Positions 11,192 through 22,328 of a stretch of DNA of 64,000 nt are shown here, piece after piece. The notes beneath the pieces are model-generated. The model searched no databases, was not told the origin of the DNA, and was given only the letters and a program-made list of their open reading frames with translations. Source of the stretch: Cryptomeria japonica (taxonomy: Eukaryota > Streptophyta > Pinopsida > Cupressales > Cupressaceae); the NCBI RefSeq assembly GCF_030272615.1, contig NC_081410.1:117125140-117189139 (forward strand), given 5' to 3'. Each line of letters begins with the position of its first letter. The stretch's first letter is position 1. Position numbers and translations under genes: made by a program.

Positions 11192-11293
11192 ATAGTCCAC
11201 TTGATTTTAGATGCATTTTCTCTTTGAATACTAACATTGATGAGCTTGGAATTGTGAGAGGGGCAACGAAAATGAATTATCACAAATCCTAGA
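11192..11293 (+). repeat. 102-bp direct repeat, right copy
   Basis: Right copy of 6355-6456. It runs directly into the Copia RT relic at 11294 on, so the sequence before the insertion was probably this Copia relic with its upstream part now at 6456 and left. Confidence 0.8.
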
Positions 11294-12770
11294 AGATGAC
11301 CATAGATGAGGAAATTGTTATGTTGAAAAAGAACAAAACGTGTGATTTGGTTTAGTTGCTTGAGGGTTGGGAATGTCTTGGTTTCTGATGGCTTTCCAAG
11401 GAGTATGTTCAATTTAGATGATAATGTTTGAGGAATACAAGGCATGGTTGGATGCAAAAGGATATTCCTCAATTGAAACATTTTGGTGAGATATTTTCTC
11501 TTGTTGCTAAGTTGATATCTATTAGATTCTTGTTATGTTATGATGTTGCGTTTGACCTTGAGGGTGAGAAAATGGACATGAAGACAACTTTCTTGCATGG
11601 TGACTTAGAGGAAGAGATTTGTATGCTATAACCAAAGCAATATTTTGAAAATGGTAACAAAAAGTTCGTTTTTCACTTGAAGAAATTCTTGGATGGTCTC
11701 AAATAGTCTCCTAAACTATGGTAATAAAAGCTTGATTCATATGTTTTGGGGTTGTGATTCACTAGGATTACGTTAGATCATTGTGTTGACTACAACTTAT
11801 CATAAGCTATTAGTTGGTATCAATAAGAGTATGATTAGGGATTTGAAGACAAAACTTTTTGTATAGTTTAAAATTGAAAACTTATGAGTTTCTATATTTA
11901 TTGTAGGGATGAAGAAGAGCTAATTGAAAAATTTGGTTGAGTTAGAGGAAATATGTTGTTTGTTTACAACATTTTAGCATGATTGATAGTAAATTGGTGT
12001 TGCTATTTCTATGGGAACAAATCTTTTAGTTGAGCAATGTTCTTTAGCATCTAGAGAGGAGTATATAAATTTTGTAGCTTATGCTAGTGGAATTGGAAGC
12101 CTTATGTATGTTATGGTCTACATCAGATCAAACAATACCCAAACAGTGGGAGACTTGAGCCATTTTATGGCTAATGTTGGATGGGATCGTTGGGTAGTAG
12201 TGAAAAGGTTCTTCAAATATTTGTGATGCACTTCCAAATACTATATATATTATTAGAGGGGCAATTCTTGAGGAGACCTACAACACTCAATGGATATTCA
12301 AGGATATGTGGATTTATATTGGGTAGAGGGTGTTGATAGCAAAAGGTTTGCTAGTGACTATAATTTAGCCTATTCAATGTTGTAGTGAGTTGGACAAATA
12401 AGCAATAGGTTTCAATTGCTTAATTTGCTATAGAGGCAGAGTAAATGGAAGCTAACCATGCTTGTATGAAGTCTATTTGACTTCAAAGACTATGTTTAGA
12501 TGTTGATTTGAGTCATAGATTAGTTAGTGCCCATCGTAAAGTTAGATTATCAACAACTTGACAAATAACCCAAACTTTCATGCACATATGAAGTACATTG
12601 ATATTCAATATCATTTTGTTCATGGCATGGAGGATGGAAGGGTGTTGCTGAAGAAAGTTGATACCTTGGAGATTGTTGCATATGCATTGACAAAGCCAAT
12701 AAAGTTATAAACACAAAGAATTTTAGATGATACAATGGGTCTATTAGCCTCATAGCTTGTAGCAACTAGT
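11294..12770 (+). pseudogene. Copia reverse transcriptase and RNase H relic
   Basis: Plus-strand remains of a Copia pol. HFGEIFSLVAKLISIRFLL and DMKTTFLHGDLEEEI (11480-11625) correspond to the RT segment with its first catalytic aspartate (family: MDVKTTFLHGDLEEEIYM). SYVLGL near 11740 follows. ASGIGSLMYVMVYIR and FMANVGWDRWVVVKRFFKYL (12080-12226) are the segment between RT and RNase H. GYVDLYW (12305) and ANHACM..LQRLCLD (12450-12500) are RNase H. Many stops and frameshifts are present and the YVDD region is lost. It continues to the polypurine tract and 3' LTR at 12828. Confidence 0.85.
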
Positions 12771-12815
12771 TTATAGTTTCATGCAATTTCCTTTATGCTC
12801 TTGCAAGTTAGTTGA

Positions 12816-13100
12816 CAAGTGGGAGAATGTTGGGATAGGTGTCATACACCTTGCAATCATAATGTTCAAAGTATTTAATTATTGACTTTATTTATTATTG
12901 CACCCATATATTTGTGGTTTTTCACTTGGAGTGTCACTTGTAGCATCAAACTTACCAATTTGTAAGACTCACTTAGCATCATGGAAGTTGCTGATGCAAC
13001 TATGCCAACTTGTAAGGTATGTAATAAAATGCTACTATGACAACTTGTAAAGTGTGTAATAATTGTTGTTATAGGAAGAGCATGCCAAGAGGTTAACTAT
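12816..13100 (+). repeat. Polypurine tract and start of the Copia 3' LTR
   Basis: AAGTGGGAGAATG (12817-12829) is the purine tract typical of this Copia group, immediately followed by the LTR start TGTTGGGATAGGTGTC at 12828. The LTR body follows; its end was not found. It contains a short repeat (caacttgtaag/caacttgtaaa at about 13008 and 13040). Confidence 0.7.
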
Positions 13101-14034
13101 GAATTAGGATAAAATCATCGAGCATCTTTGGAAAAAGTAGGATAACACCAAATGGAGTGCTTTAGTTGGTGATGATAGTTCTGCTTTTATCAACGGTTAA
13201 CTTAGCTGTGTTTTCTCTAATAATAAGTACCTCATTTAACATTAGATTTGATCCTTAATTTTAGGTGACAATTCACATTCTAACAAATAGCTCTGTTGAA
13301 AGTTATTACAAGTGAGAAATTTGAAAATGAAGAAAACTTAGGCATCAATACCATCTATGCTTTCAATATGGAAACATGATGGGAATTGAGGGTCAAAACA
13401 TGAAAGACAATGTTAGAGGTGAGATGTGTTGAGATGTCTAAAATTTGAAAGGTAACATTGGGAGTGGGAAAGGTAAGGGTATTTGTGGAGAGAGGATGGG
13501 TGGAGTCATTATGGTGCTAGGAGATGAAAAGAAAAAAATAGAGGGTCAAGGTTGGCTTGTTCATAGATATTTAACTACGTTACCAGGCATGCCCCTTGGG
13601 GGTCTCAATCCTATATTGAATGGGTGTGGGTATGGATCTCGCAACAGAAGCAGCCTTGGTATGCCCAAGATCTTGCCCAAGCACCTTGGGTTCATTGTGG
13701 GTCCTTCACAATGAGGGGATCTAGGAGTGGAGATCAAAATTGACAACTTAGACAGTTATCTTTATGACTATCATAATATCATTGATCAATGATTAAGTAT
13801 CATACTATCAAAGATCAAACGCCATTACTATTATAAAATATAATATTATATGATATATCACATGTATTTGCAAGTATATTTATTTAATTTTTTTGTGTAT
13901 ATATATTATATACAGCTGTACCCAAATGTACCATACCCCCAAAAAAATTTCTTTGCTGTACTAGTACCCCATACTCGTACCCGACCCCATAGTAGAACCG
14001 GCAACTTAGATATTTAATTGGCCTTGATAGGTGT
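13101..14034. other. Intron sequence, no feature recognised
   Basis: Unclassified repeat-like sequence. The two overlapping frames at 13445-13746 show no known motif. A TA-rich patch lies at 13840-13915. Confidence 0.35.
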
Positions 14035-14470
14035 TTGTAACCACTTTAGCAAGTAAATCAGCTACAACATTATATTCTTTTCTTTTATGTCATTATAAAG
14101 TTGCTCAATAGTGTTTGAATGTGGCCACCAATATTCTCTATTTTGCAGCTGGTATAAATGCTATTTTGAAGTTTTCTTCGTAGCATTTTATTCTCTGCTA
14201 ACCAGTCTAACAACAATTTGAGAATTTCCCTCCACTTGAACATGTGGCATACCCTTTTGGACTGTTATTTGCATTCCTTTTCTTATTGGTAGGAATTCTT
14301 CCACGTTGTTGATTTTCTGGTCCATATATTGCTGATATGTTATCAAGTGTTGTCTTGTATGCGCTTTCAAAATTCTACCTATCACAACATTCCCCAGATT
14401 TCGTTTGGTTGTACCATCAAATTTTTAGCTTAATCCAGCCTTTAGGAGCTGGATCCCAGTTTTCTTAAGC
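14035..14470 (-). pseudogene. LINE-type RNase H relic
   Basis: On the minus strand, WDPAPKGWIKL, then after a one-base shift KFDGTTKRNLGNVVIG, NNVEEFLPIRKGMQITVQKG and HVQVEGNSQIVVRLVSRE can be read. This is the RVT_3/RNase H domain found at the C-terminus of plant LINE retrotransposons (family form: W.PP..GWIKLNFDGA.KGNPG, then HVEGDSQ.VV). The first catalytic aspartate (FDG) and glutamate (VEEF) are visible. No reverse transcriptase is attached. A stop follows at the RNase H end, so this is a truncated copy. Confidence 0.65.
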
Positions 14471-15722
14471 GTTTACCTTGAGTTAAAGGAATTTGTAAAA
14501 TTATGGTAGTTTCATCTTGTTGGAAATGTAGAAGTCTATCGTGTTTGCAGATGTATACCTTTTTGTGGCTAGACTGAACTAATGCCGTACTTCCAATTTG
14601 GTTAACAATGGTACAGATTGAATAGGTGACATCCCAACATGTGTTTTCAAATATTCTTCAATCAGATTCTTTCTAAATGTTTGACATAACCAAACCAGGG
14701 GTTAGATGCTGCACTAACCTTCAGAAACAACCCTATAACGCCAATGAATCAGCACTAGTGACATTTTTTTGACCTCCAAATTGTGTTCAAATCATGTTTA
14801 AATCATGCATGAATTTTTCTACATTTTCAATTATTTTCAACACTATTCTACAATGTTTTTTGGGATCAGGAGTTGCAATGCCTATTTTTATTTGCCGTGA
14901 TGGATTTGGCATTGTTATTTTTCGTGTTTGGAAGGTGTTTTTGGTGTCTCGATGCATGTTAAGGCAGATATTGGTGCTGAGGAATTATTCCCTTGTTTCT
15001 TTGTGACTTAGATTGTGACCATTATTTCTCTATGATATTTCAAGTATTCTAGCTTTTGATTTTCCATCCTTATATAATTGCTTTATTAGTTAAGAGAGAG
15101 TGTTGCAATTGATGGGATGGTGTAGATTCATCTTTGCTACAAAGAATGAATGGGATGGTTTTATCTTTGTCCACCTTCCAAGATTCTTGGTTTATGATAA
15201 GTCACTTAAATTGCCTATCATTAATCCTTGAAAATTCTTAGATACATGTATTTGTCTAAAATCTTTTTGTAATTTCATTTTAGCAAATGCTATACTGACT
15301 AGGAATTTTTGTTTTTTTAATGTTATAAGTAAGTGGAAATCAAATTCTACATTTTCATAAGGGCCAATAGAGTATAGCATGGATGTGTCAGCAAGAGTTT
15401 TATTGCTTGAGCTATAATGATGAGCTTTTACTGGCCTAGTTATGCTACCTCTAGTAGGTCTTTGCGGGAGTTCTTTCACTTTTGGGATCTTTGTTTCTCT
15501 AGGTGTGATGGTGCTTCATCAATAAGGCTCATAGTTTCTCAATAATTTATGTATGAAGGTTTCTGCTTTTTGCTGCTGGTTCTATCATGGGTGTTTTGCT
15601 CGCCAGACAGCTACGATGAATACTAATAGTAGCATTATGTGTAAATCTTGGTTTTTGAGATTGATTTTGAACTAGTTATCATAAGTTCTTAACACTAGTC
15701 AGTGATTTGTTTGTGCATGCAG
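14471..15722 (+). other. Intron sequence before phosphatase exon 2
   Basis: No coding motif was recognised on either strand. The last bases are a pyrimidine-containing acceptor region ending GCATGCAG at 15722. Confidence 0.4.
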
Positions 15723-15767
15723 GTTTGCTAATTGTGAACTTCGATCATTTGTTATCTCTGACAGAAG
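15723..15767 (+). CDS. Phosphoglycerate-mutase-like protein, 45-nt exon
   Basis: A 45-nt exon that would be missed by open-frame searches. It supplies the third base of a codon, then FANCELRSFVISDR and two bases of the next codon. Plant family members have FANCELRSMVIVDR at this point, directly after the KEICKH-like end of the previous exon. The acceptor is CAG (ends 15722); the donor is GTGAAA (15768), a weaker but legal GT site. Phases agree on both sides. The match of a short conserved peptide in the right phase, order and strand is the main evidence. Confidence 0.85.
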
Positions 15768-15899
15768 GTGAAAATTTTTCACTTGTTCAAAATTCCATAC
15801 ATTAATTTAGGCAATCTGGTTCCTGCTGTTAAGTTGTCATGTTGTGTTGGTTTTTGCATTGTTTTAACTTTTAACATTCAACTCTTATGTTATTTACAG

Positions 15900-16023
15900 T
15901 GCCATTGGTACTAGTGTTCCCGTAACAGATTTTCCAGGGTGCGTTCCTACTGGTCCCGATGCCCCTAGTGACAATGATGGGGTAGAGAATATACGGAATG
16001 AATATGCACTAGCTACAAAATAA
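15900..16023 (+). CDS. Phosphoglycerate-mutase-like protein, last exon and stop
   Basis: After a 132-bp intron ending TTATTTACAG, the exon completes a serine codon and encodes AIGTSVPVTDFPGCVPTGPD, then APSDNDGVENIRNEYALATK and TAA at 16021-16023. Family members end similarly (SMIGS....DYPGKIPKGIDLPSD). This tail is usually the least conserved part and contributes no catalytic residue. No disabling mutation is present in any of the three exons, which suggests a working gene despite the transposon-filled intron. The N-terminal exons lie outside the window or further left, unrecognised. Confidence 0.82.
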
Positions 16024-17680
16024 TCACCATCCCACCAAAACATTGTAAGCGTTCAAAGAACTCCATTAAAAGTAATTCGTGATGAAGACAACACAATTCA
16101 TTCAGTCATAATTTTGGTTTGCATGAACACATATTGGTAGCAAAATAAATGCTACGAGTTGGATACTTAGGCTGCAATAAAGCTTACCATTTGCAAAGCC
16201 GAGGAATTCTTGAGAGATTTTAGTTGTGTCAAAATCAAATTGCAGTAATGCAGTTGCACAGCCAAATTTGACAGAATTCGAAGGAAAGCAGCTGAAACTT
16301 CTTCGAGTTTAATCTCCACAATTCAAATACCTGTTCCTTATTAAAAAAAATTCCGTGAGACATTTGTGATGATTGTGACCTTTAACTAACGACACATGTT
16401 TTTCATTCTCTTTTTTTCTATAAGCATCTCCTGTTTTCATTATACAACAATGCTATTGTACCATCAAATCTATGGAGAGTCCTCTATGTTTGATTTAAGT
16501 TAAATTGGAGCGCTCTTTTCTTTAAAAATAAAAAAATGATATGTTAAGGTTGGAGTCTTATGGAGGGGTTTCAGAATCTTTTTTGAGTGGATCTCATGAA
16601 GAAAAAAATTGCTACAGAATTATTTCAAAATCTTTTTTTAAATAGTAGTATCTATTTCGTTGGTTGAAAATTTTGTACACCCAAGAAGATTTGCAAAATT
16701 GTGATTTTAGCCATAGTGTGAATATAAACTCTGCTAATTTTAGGGAAGGCTCTCTTTTTTCTAACAACTAATTAAAACTAATTTAATCTAATATGAATAG
16801 AACAACAACCTTTCCATTTTTTATCGGATAGACTACTTTTTTCTCTTCACAGAAAAGTAATAACAATTGTAAAGAAAATGATAACTACTTTTTAAAATAA
16901 AATCAAGAGAGGAAATAAAGTTTTTTGAAAGCACAAAGACTTTCGTCACTTCTTCCGGGACAAAAAAACAACAGACAACCACAAAGTCTTGAGTTTTTAA
17001 ACTCCTATCTACCTTTTTCAGGATGATGAAATAAGGACAATGTATGACAGACAACAACAAAAAGTCTACAAGTATGTTGCACCTTCAAGTTACTTTAGAT
17101 GAGAATTACTACAAGCACAAAGTCTTGCAACTCTTTTTAAATTCTAATAACAAATTAAATTAATTCCACTTTTGATATTTGCAACACAAAGTTTGCAAAT
17201 ATTTAGAGTGAAGCTAATTCTTAACAATTTTTTACAAATTCAAGCAAGTACAAAGGAATGTTCCAATATGACATAAGAACGCAAATGACACAAAATATGG
17301 TTTCAACACAAAGTTTGAAATTCCAACTCTTTGATATTAATGGAGAGAACAATTTATAATTTCAAAACTCAGTTTTTACGAGTGCACAAATTTTGAGAGT
17401 TTTTTTGTTTGCCAAAAGATAAAAATTACAAGAGACCCTCTCTAGTATATATATAGGGGAGGAGCCTTGAGAAAAAGGTGGGAGGATCTTAATTAACTTG
17501 AGAAATTCTCTCAATCACCATGACTTATTTTAACTACAGTCCTAATTTAATTCAACTTGTGGATGTTTTACATGTAATTACATTTTACAAAAACGCTAAT
17601 GAAAGTGAGACATGCAATTACAAAATTTGTTTATGTATATAACTTGTCAAAAACAAAATACATAAAATAAAGAGTAAATG
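16024..17680. other. 3' flank of the phosphatase gene, then unclassified repeat
   Basis: The first few hundred bases are probably 3' UTR; no certain polyadenylation signal was fixed. From about 16800 to 17560 the sequence has recurring CACAAAGT(C/T)TTG and CAACACAAAGTTTG phrases, and a TATATATA box in minus orientation (17447-17456) followed by AGAGAGGGTCTCTTG on the minus strand. It may be part of a minus-strand LTR; not certain. Confidence 0.35.
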
Positions 17681-17682
17681 TC

Positions 17683-18180
17683 ATGAGACACTTTTTATTC
17701 TTTTCCATCTTTGGCCTTGAAAGATTGGAAATTGTTGATGAATCTTTACAACTCATCAAGATTAGGACCTCATGTGTTTCTGACAATTGTAACAATTTTA
17801 ATTATAACATCATAATATTTTACTGTTGCCTCCATGACCATGTGCTCTTCAAGAACAGTTTGCATTTTATTGAATAACACTTGGTATCTTACAAACTTAT
17901 GGAGCAAATCCATAGTAAACTGTTTTGACTCTTGCACTTGGCGAGGACTTGATACCATTTCAATGACTATTGAATTTGTTGCAAGCAATTCTCCATCATG
18001 ACTTAGAATTTTGCAAGACGTCTTGTCAAAATTAGAGAGTATGTCTTGTTTGACTTCGTCACTCATTTCAAGTGTAACCTAAACATCTTTGTTGAGCTCT
18101 TTGATAACCAATGACTTATTTGTCAAAAGTTTTTCAAATTCAATATATTTTTTCTCTACTTGGTATCACCATATTGTTGC
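17683..18180 (-). pseudogene. Unrecognised protein fragment, possibly retroelement-derived
   Basis: The minus strand has an open stretch of 98 codons (18066-17770) with further readable sequence upstream (YIEFEKLLTNKSLVIKELNK, then one stop). The part MSDEVKQDILSNFDKTSCKI is helical and charged, with heptad-like spacing of hydrophobic residues. No named domain was recognised. An adjoining probable minus-strand LTR promoter suggests a retroelement product, but this is a guess. Confidence 0.3.
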
Positions 18181-18208
18181 ACAAAATTTCTAGTTTGATC
18201 TGATCTAT

Positions 18209-18209
18209 A

Positions 18210-18246
<37 letters not shown>

Positions 18247-18251
18247 ATATG

Positions 18252-18299
<48 letters not shown>

Positions 18300-18482
18300 T
18301 ACATATACATACATGTATGTGTTTGTGTGCGTGTGTGTGTACACACACACACACATATGCATATATGTATATGTGTTTGTGCGTGTGTGTGTGTGTACAT
18401 ACACACACAAACACACACACACGTGTGTGTGTGTGTGTACATATACATACACACACATATGTATGTATACATACATACATGA
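18209..18482. repeat. Compound microsatellite (CT, CA, TA, GT blocks)
   Basis: Successive runs of (CT), (CA), (TA), then alternating (GT) and (AC) blocks with ATAC/GTAT interruptions. The alternating GT and AC blocks are mutually complementary and could fold into long hairpins. All open frames here, on both strands, are by-products of the repeat. Confidence 0.97.
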
Positions 18483-21400
18483 TTAGACAACATGTGACTG
18501 CTACAAATCATGTTGTAGGGCAACCACATAAGAGATTAATGATCAATTTAGATAGTGGTTTGGACCCCACAAAGGCAACAGATAAAATATATAATGAAAT
18601 ATTATGACAAATATGATAAGTGAATGTAGATATGATAACCCCCCATAGAATGATGTGTTACATAGAGGAAATGTGATTCATTTTAAGGAGAAGAGATGTT
18701 ATATCATGTCAAAATAGCTATATGTTTCCATGGATCACCACATTGCAACAGATGATGCATGATACCCACAACATCAATAAAATCTGATTAATTGACATTA
18801 AAGAACTCATAGCAATGAAATCAGATAATGTATATATCTACATATGAGCTACTCATCATGGTTCTAAAGTTTTCAGATCTGAAGAAAGGCACATGAAGAC
18901 AAAGATAAATTAAAATTTTGGGTCAACATGGAAGAAGGCTTAAATGCCCCCAATATTTTGCATCATCCCTAAATGTTGGAAGTTAATATACAAAATATAA
19001 AAGAAAATATGATACAAATAGAAAAAATGAACGACAAATAAAATCCTTTGTTTCCAAGCACCCATAGAGTAACTTGGGTCCTCGAGTAGATCACAAAAAT
19101 ATAAAGAGAGATGTTACCCATTGTATCCAAGTACCTATGAAGTAACTTGGGTCCTTTAGGAGGGTACAAACATATATAGATAAGCATGGGGGAACACAAA
19201 CATTTACATGTTAATATAAAAGATAAGAAGAGTAATGTCGTGGAAACCCCCCCATCAAATAATCATCCTCCCAATATTGATCATATGGGGAGGGAGGATG
19301 AGATCGAACATGGATAATTGTCAGGGCGATACTAGGCACCTCACTAGCAGCAAGAGCCAAGGGTGAAGTTGCCTCGATATTTTCATCCAACAACTCGTGA
19401 GAGGCAAGAGTCAACGATCATGTAATGTAGGAAAATAGGAGTTCACAAGTTTAGTTATGCAAACTAGTAATTAGACCTATTTTAGATACATTACATTAAA
19501 AGGAGATTGGACTCAATAGATTCAACCTCAAGTCTATCGGGAAGAGGGTTGAATGCTTATTGGATTATATTCCCTTTTGATTGAGATGAGGATGTAATTT
19601 GGTTGTTAGGGCTATATAGACTTTCCTATAGTAGCTAGTTTCCCGAATTTTAAAGTAAGAAGATAGTGACAATTGTCATTCGTAATTCGCGACGCATGGT
19701 AGGACTTGCTCCTACCTGAAGACTATTTTTTCTTTTCTAAATGAAAGTCCCACTGCTTACCATGCATCATCATTGCTAGAAATTAAAATATCTTCGTGGG
19801 GATCTTCCAAAAAAACCCCACAAGCTCTCAATGTGTCATCCTTGAAGAGAGGCTTCTCCAAGAGAAATCAAAAGGACTCCAAAAGTTTCTAATTGTTGTC
19901 CATGTGTGTTAATAACATCCTAATAGAAGGCGAACATGATTCTCAGTTGTTAGGTCACAAAAACCATGCAGAATTGAATGACATGCCAACAAACCAAAGA
20001 GAATATATGCACACATGAATTGAGAATATTTTGGCATTTTAAAGACAAGAAATCATAAAGATATTGTGATAGGGAGATACTAAAAAATTGGCTCAAATTG
20101 TGTGTTTGCAATCAATTTGGCTTGCAAGTTCCCTCAAAGGTAATTGTTGAAGGTTTTGTCACTTGTTTAGGTACTGTTTCTTTGATGTCTTTCCTTCTCT
20201 ATGCTTCATATCAACCCTGAGATCTTCCTACCATGTCAATTCTTGTTTTCACTCAAACTTGCTCTCAAGTCTCACAAAAGTGAAACTGAGCTTCTTAGCT
20301 CCAAACACCAAGATCACTCACCAAGAGTTGCAAGAGGTCTAGGACATTGTATAACATCTTTTTAGACTTAATTCAACTTGGTTTTATGGTCTTTCCAATT
20401 GTCTTCTTACCCGATTTGAGGAAAAGCTCAAAACAGGGCTACAAGAAAAGAGCCCCAATTAGCCCTCCAAAACTACTAAAATGCTTATAACTCCACATAA
20501 TTCCAAAAAAACTCATGAAACCTTTGCATTTATGGATACCCTTTATGAAGATCTTTCAAATTTTTTCTAAGCGGAGGTCTGACAGGGCCGTACAATGACT
20601 TTCCTATATATGTGCCTATAAATAAGGGTTTTTAAGGGTTTCAAGTCTTCTAACACCTTAACACCATTCCAAACACTTCTTCAGACCACCAAATTTATTG
20701 AGAAGGTCTGTATCATCATTATGAAGCCTTCAAAATTCCTTCCCTGCAAGCATAAAGACAAACACTTGATGTGCAACCAAGTTTGAAGAGAAAAAGTGCT
20801 CAAAACCATTGTATTTCAATACTTTGGCTGCTCAAAATGCATTTCTCAACTAATTATTCAATTGGAACACTCTTCCATATGGCTTACAAGCTCTGATAAA
20901 AAATAATTCCACCTTGGGAAACCAAAATAAGGTTCACTTGGTGTGGGTTTGTAGAGCAACTTTGTTTTCACCATGAAAGTTCACTAGTTGGGCTATAGGA
21001 GCTCGCCTAGTTAGCAACAAAAACCACTTCCTTTGTCATTGCCAATAAATAAAAAATTGTATGTACAAGAAGGCTTTGTAAAGAAACTTGAATCTCAGAG
21101 GCCATGGAGAAAGAGCTAAATAAAATCAAGTTGCTTCCATTATTGAAGCCAAATCCTTACTCAACCGAGAACAGGATAAAGCAAAATAATTTTGATACAA
21201 TGCTAAAACTTCACAGCAGCACACAAACCCAGGTGAAAAAGATTAAACACAACATGGCACAACTTCTCAAATGAAAACAATACGGCCAAATGCTCAGGAA
21301 GTACGGATTGCTATACTATTTGGAGCAACAAGTGTAAAAAAAATGACAAAATCTTGAGTTTTTGCATTGAAATCTTCTTTTCTTCGAATGCCAACATGAT

Positions 21401-22043
21401 ATAAAGTTGTGTGAGGCTTTAAATAGTCACTCTATTGCCCCCATATTTGGCCTACATAAAATTTGAACTTCAAATCAGTCTTAATGTCGAGTAAAGGTCC
21501 AATGAGAGTTTACGTGTAGGTAATGAGCGCGTTATCCAAGGTCCTTGCTAGTCAAAATCCGGAAAATGGAAGAATTTTGAAAATTATCACAAATTGAGGG
21601 AATTCACTTGACAATCAAGATCTAAACGTCATTTTATATCGTGTGGTCCAACTTTCACCTGAACCCAGTTCATACTTTGTCGTATTTTAAACTTTCAATT
21701 TTTGGTGTCTGTTGCTCCCAAATGATTAAAATATCTCGTTTAAGGCTTCGTCATGAGGTGTAAATATTTGTGTGGACCTTTTTCCCTTTCATTAACACGT
21801 GTTTCGAATTTTAGGACCTAACTCCCTACCGTTTGAAAGTTATGCCATTTTTCTCCAGCCAAAGCAATATATTTAAAATATTTAAATTATTTCTCAAATA
21901 ATAATTTAATATTTTAAATTATTTTAATATGTCTAGTCGTTTATGCTTAAAAAGTTGTTCAAAAGCGTCGGTTGCACTCTTCCTTGTTTCCTCTCAGTGG
22001 CCAATGGTTTCCAAGATGTACTCGATTGTTCATTGAAACGGAA
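18483..22043. other. 3.5 kb without a recognised gene
   Basis: No domain could be read on either strand. A phrase AAGTACCTATGAAGTAACTTG (with variant AGCACCCATAGAGTAACTTG) occurs twice at about 19058 and 19130, each followed by GGTCCT, a small imperfect repeat of about 73-bp period. The rest is unclassified, presumably old retroelement sequence. Confidence 0.35.
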
Positions 22044-22256
22044 GGTCAGAAATGCTCAGTTTTTGAGCATTCTTAACCTCCTTGCTTAACCATTTTGTCA
22101 AGAAGGTTAGAAATGCTCACTTTTTGAGCGTTTCTAACCCATATTTCTAACCTATCACAAAAAGGTTAGGAATGCTAAAAAATTGAGCATTTCTAACCTT
22201 GCGGGTCTCACTTTGTCAAGAGGTTAGAAATGCTCAAAATGTGAGCATTCTTAACC
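22044..22256. repeat. Four regularly spaced 35-nt hairpins
   Basis: Four units occur at 22044-22078, 22105-22139, 22164-22198 and 22222-22256. Each is 15 nt of GGTTAGAAATGCTCA type, a 5-nt centre, and its 15-nt inverse (TGAGCATTTCTAACC). Start-to-start spacing is 61, 59 and 58 bp. The centres differ (gtttt, ctttt, aaaaa, aaatg) and the spacers share GTCAAGA before units 2 and 4. Stems are perfect or carry one or two mismatches. This is a short satellite of palindromes rather than a gene. Confidence 0.9.
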
Positions 22257-22328
22257 TCTTTCATAAGAATTTAAAAACGAGCTTCAAACAACAGTTCATC
22301 AATGCGTTGAAGGTAAATGGTTTCACCA

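Larger units (their letters stand above)
3987..15722 (+). other. 11.7-kb transposon-filled intron of the phosphatase gene
   Basis: Bounded by GTAAGT at 3987 and a CAG acceptor ending at 15722. Inside, in order: a degenerate repeat (4470-4815), a Copia integrase relic on the minus strand, a full hAT transposon inside another insertion, a plus-strand Copia RT-RNase H relic with its 3' LTR start, and a LINE RNase H relic on the minus strand. The exon phases on both sides match (2 bases + 1 base), so the intron can still be spliced in frame. Confidence 0.75.

Noticed and set aside
18156-18607. Several overlapping open frames on both strands
   Set aside because: They are translations of the GT/CA/TA microsatellite.
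22044-22256. CRISPR-like array (palindromic 35-nt repeats with about 25-nt spacers)
   Set aside because: Only four units, spacers partly related, no cas genes, and the sequence is clearly plant nuclear DNA. Treated as a palindromic satellite.
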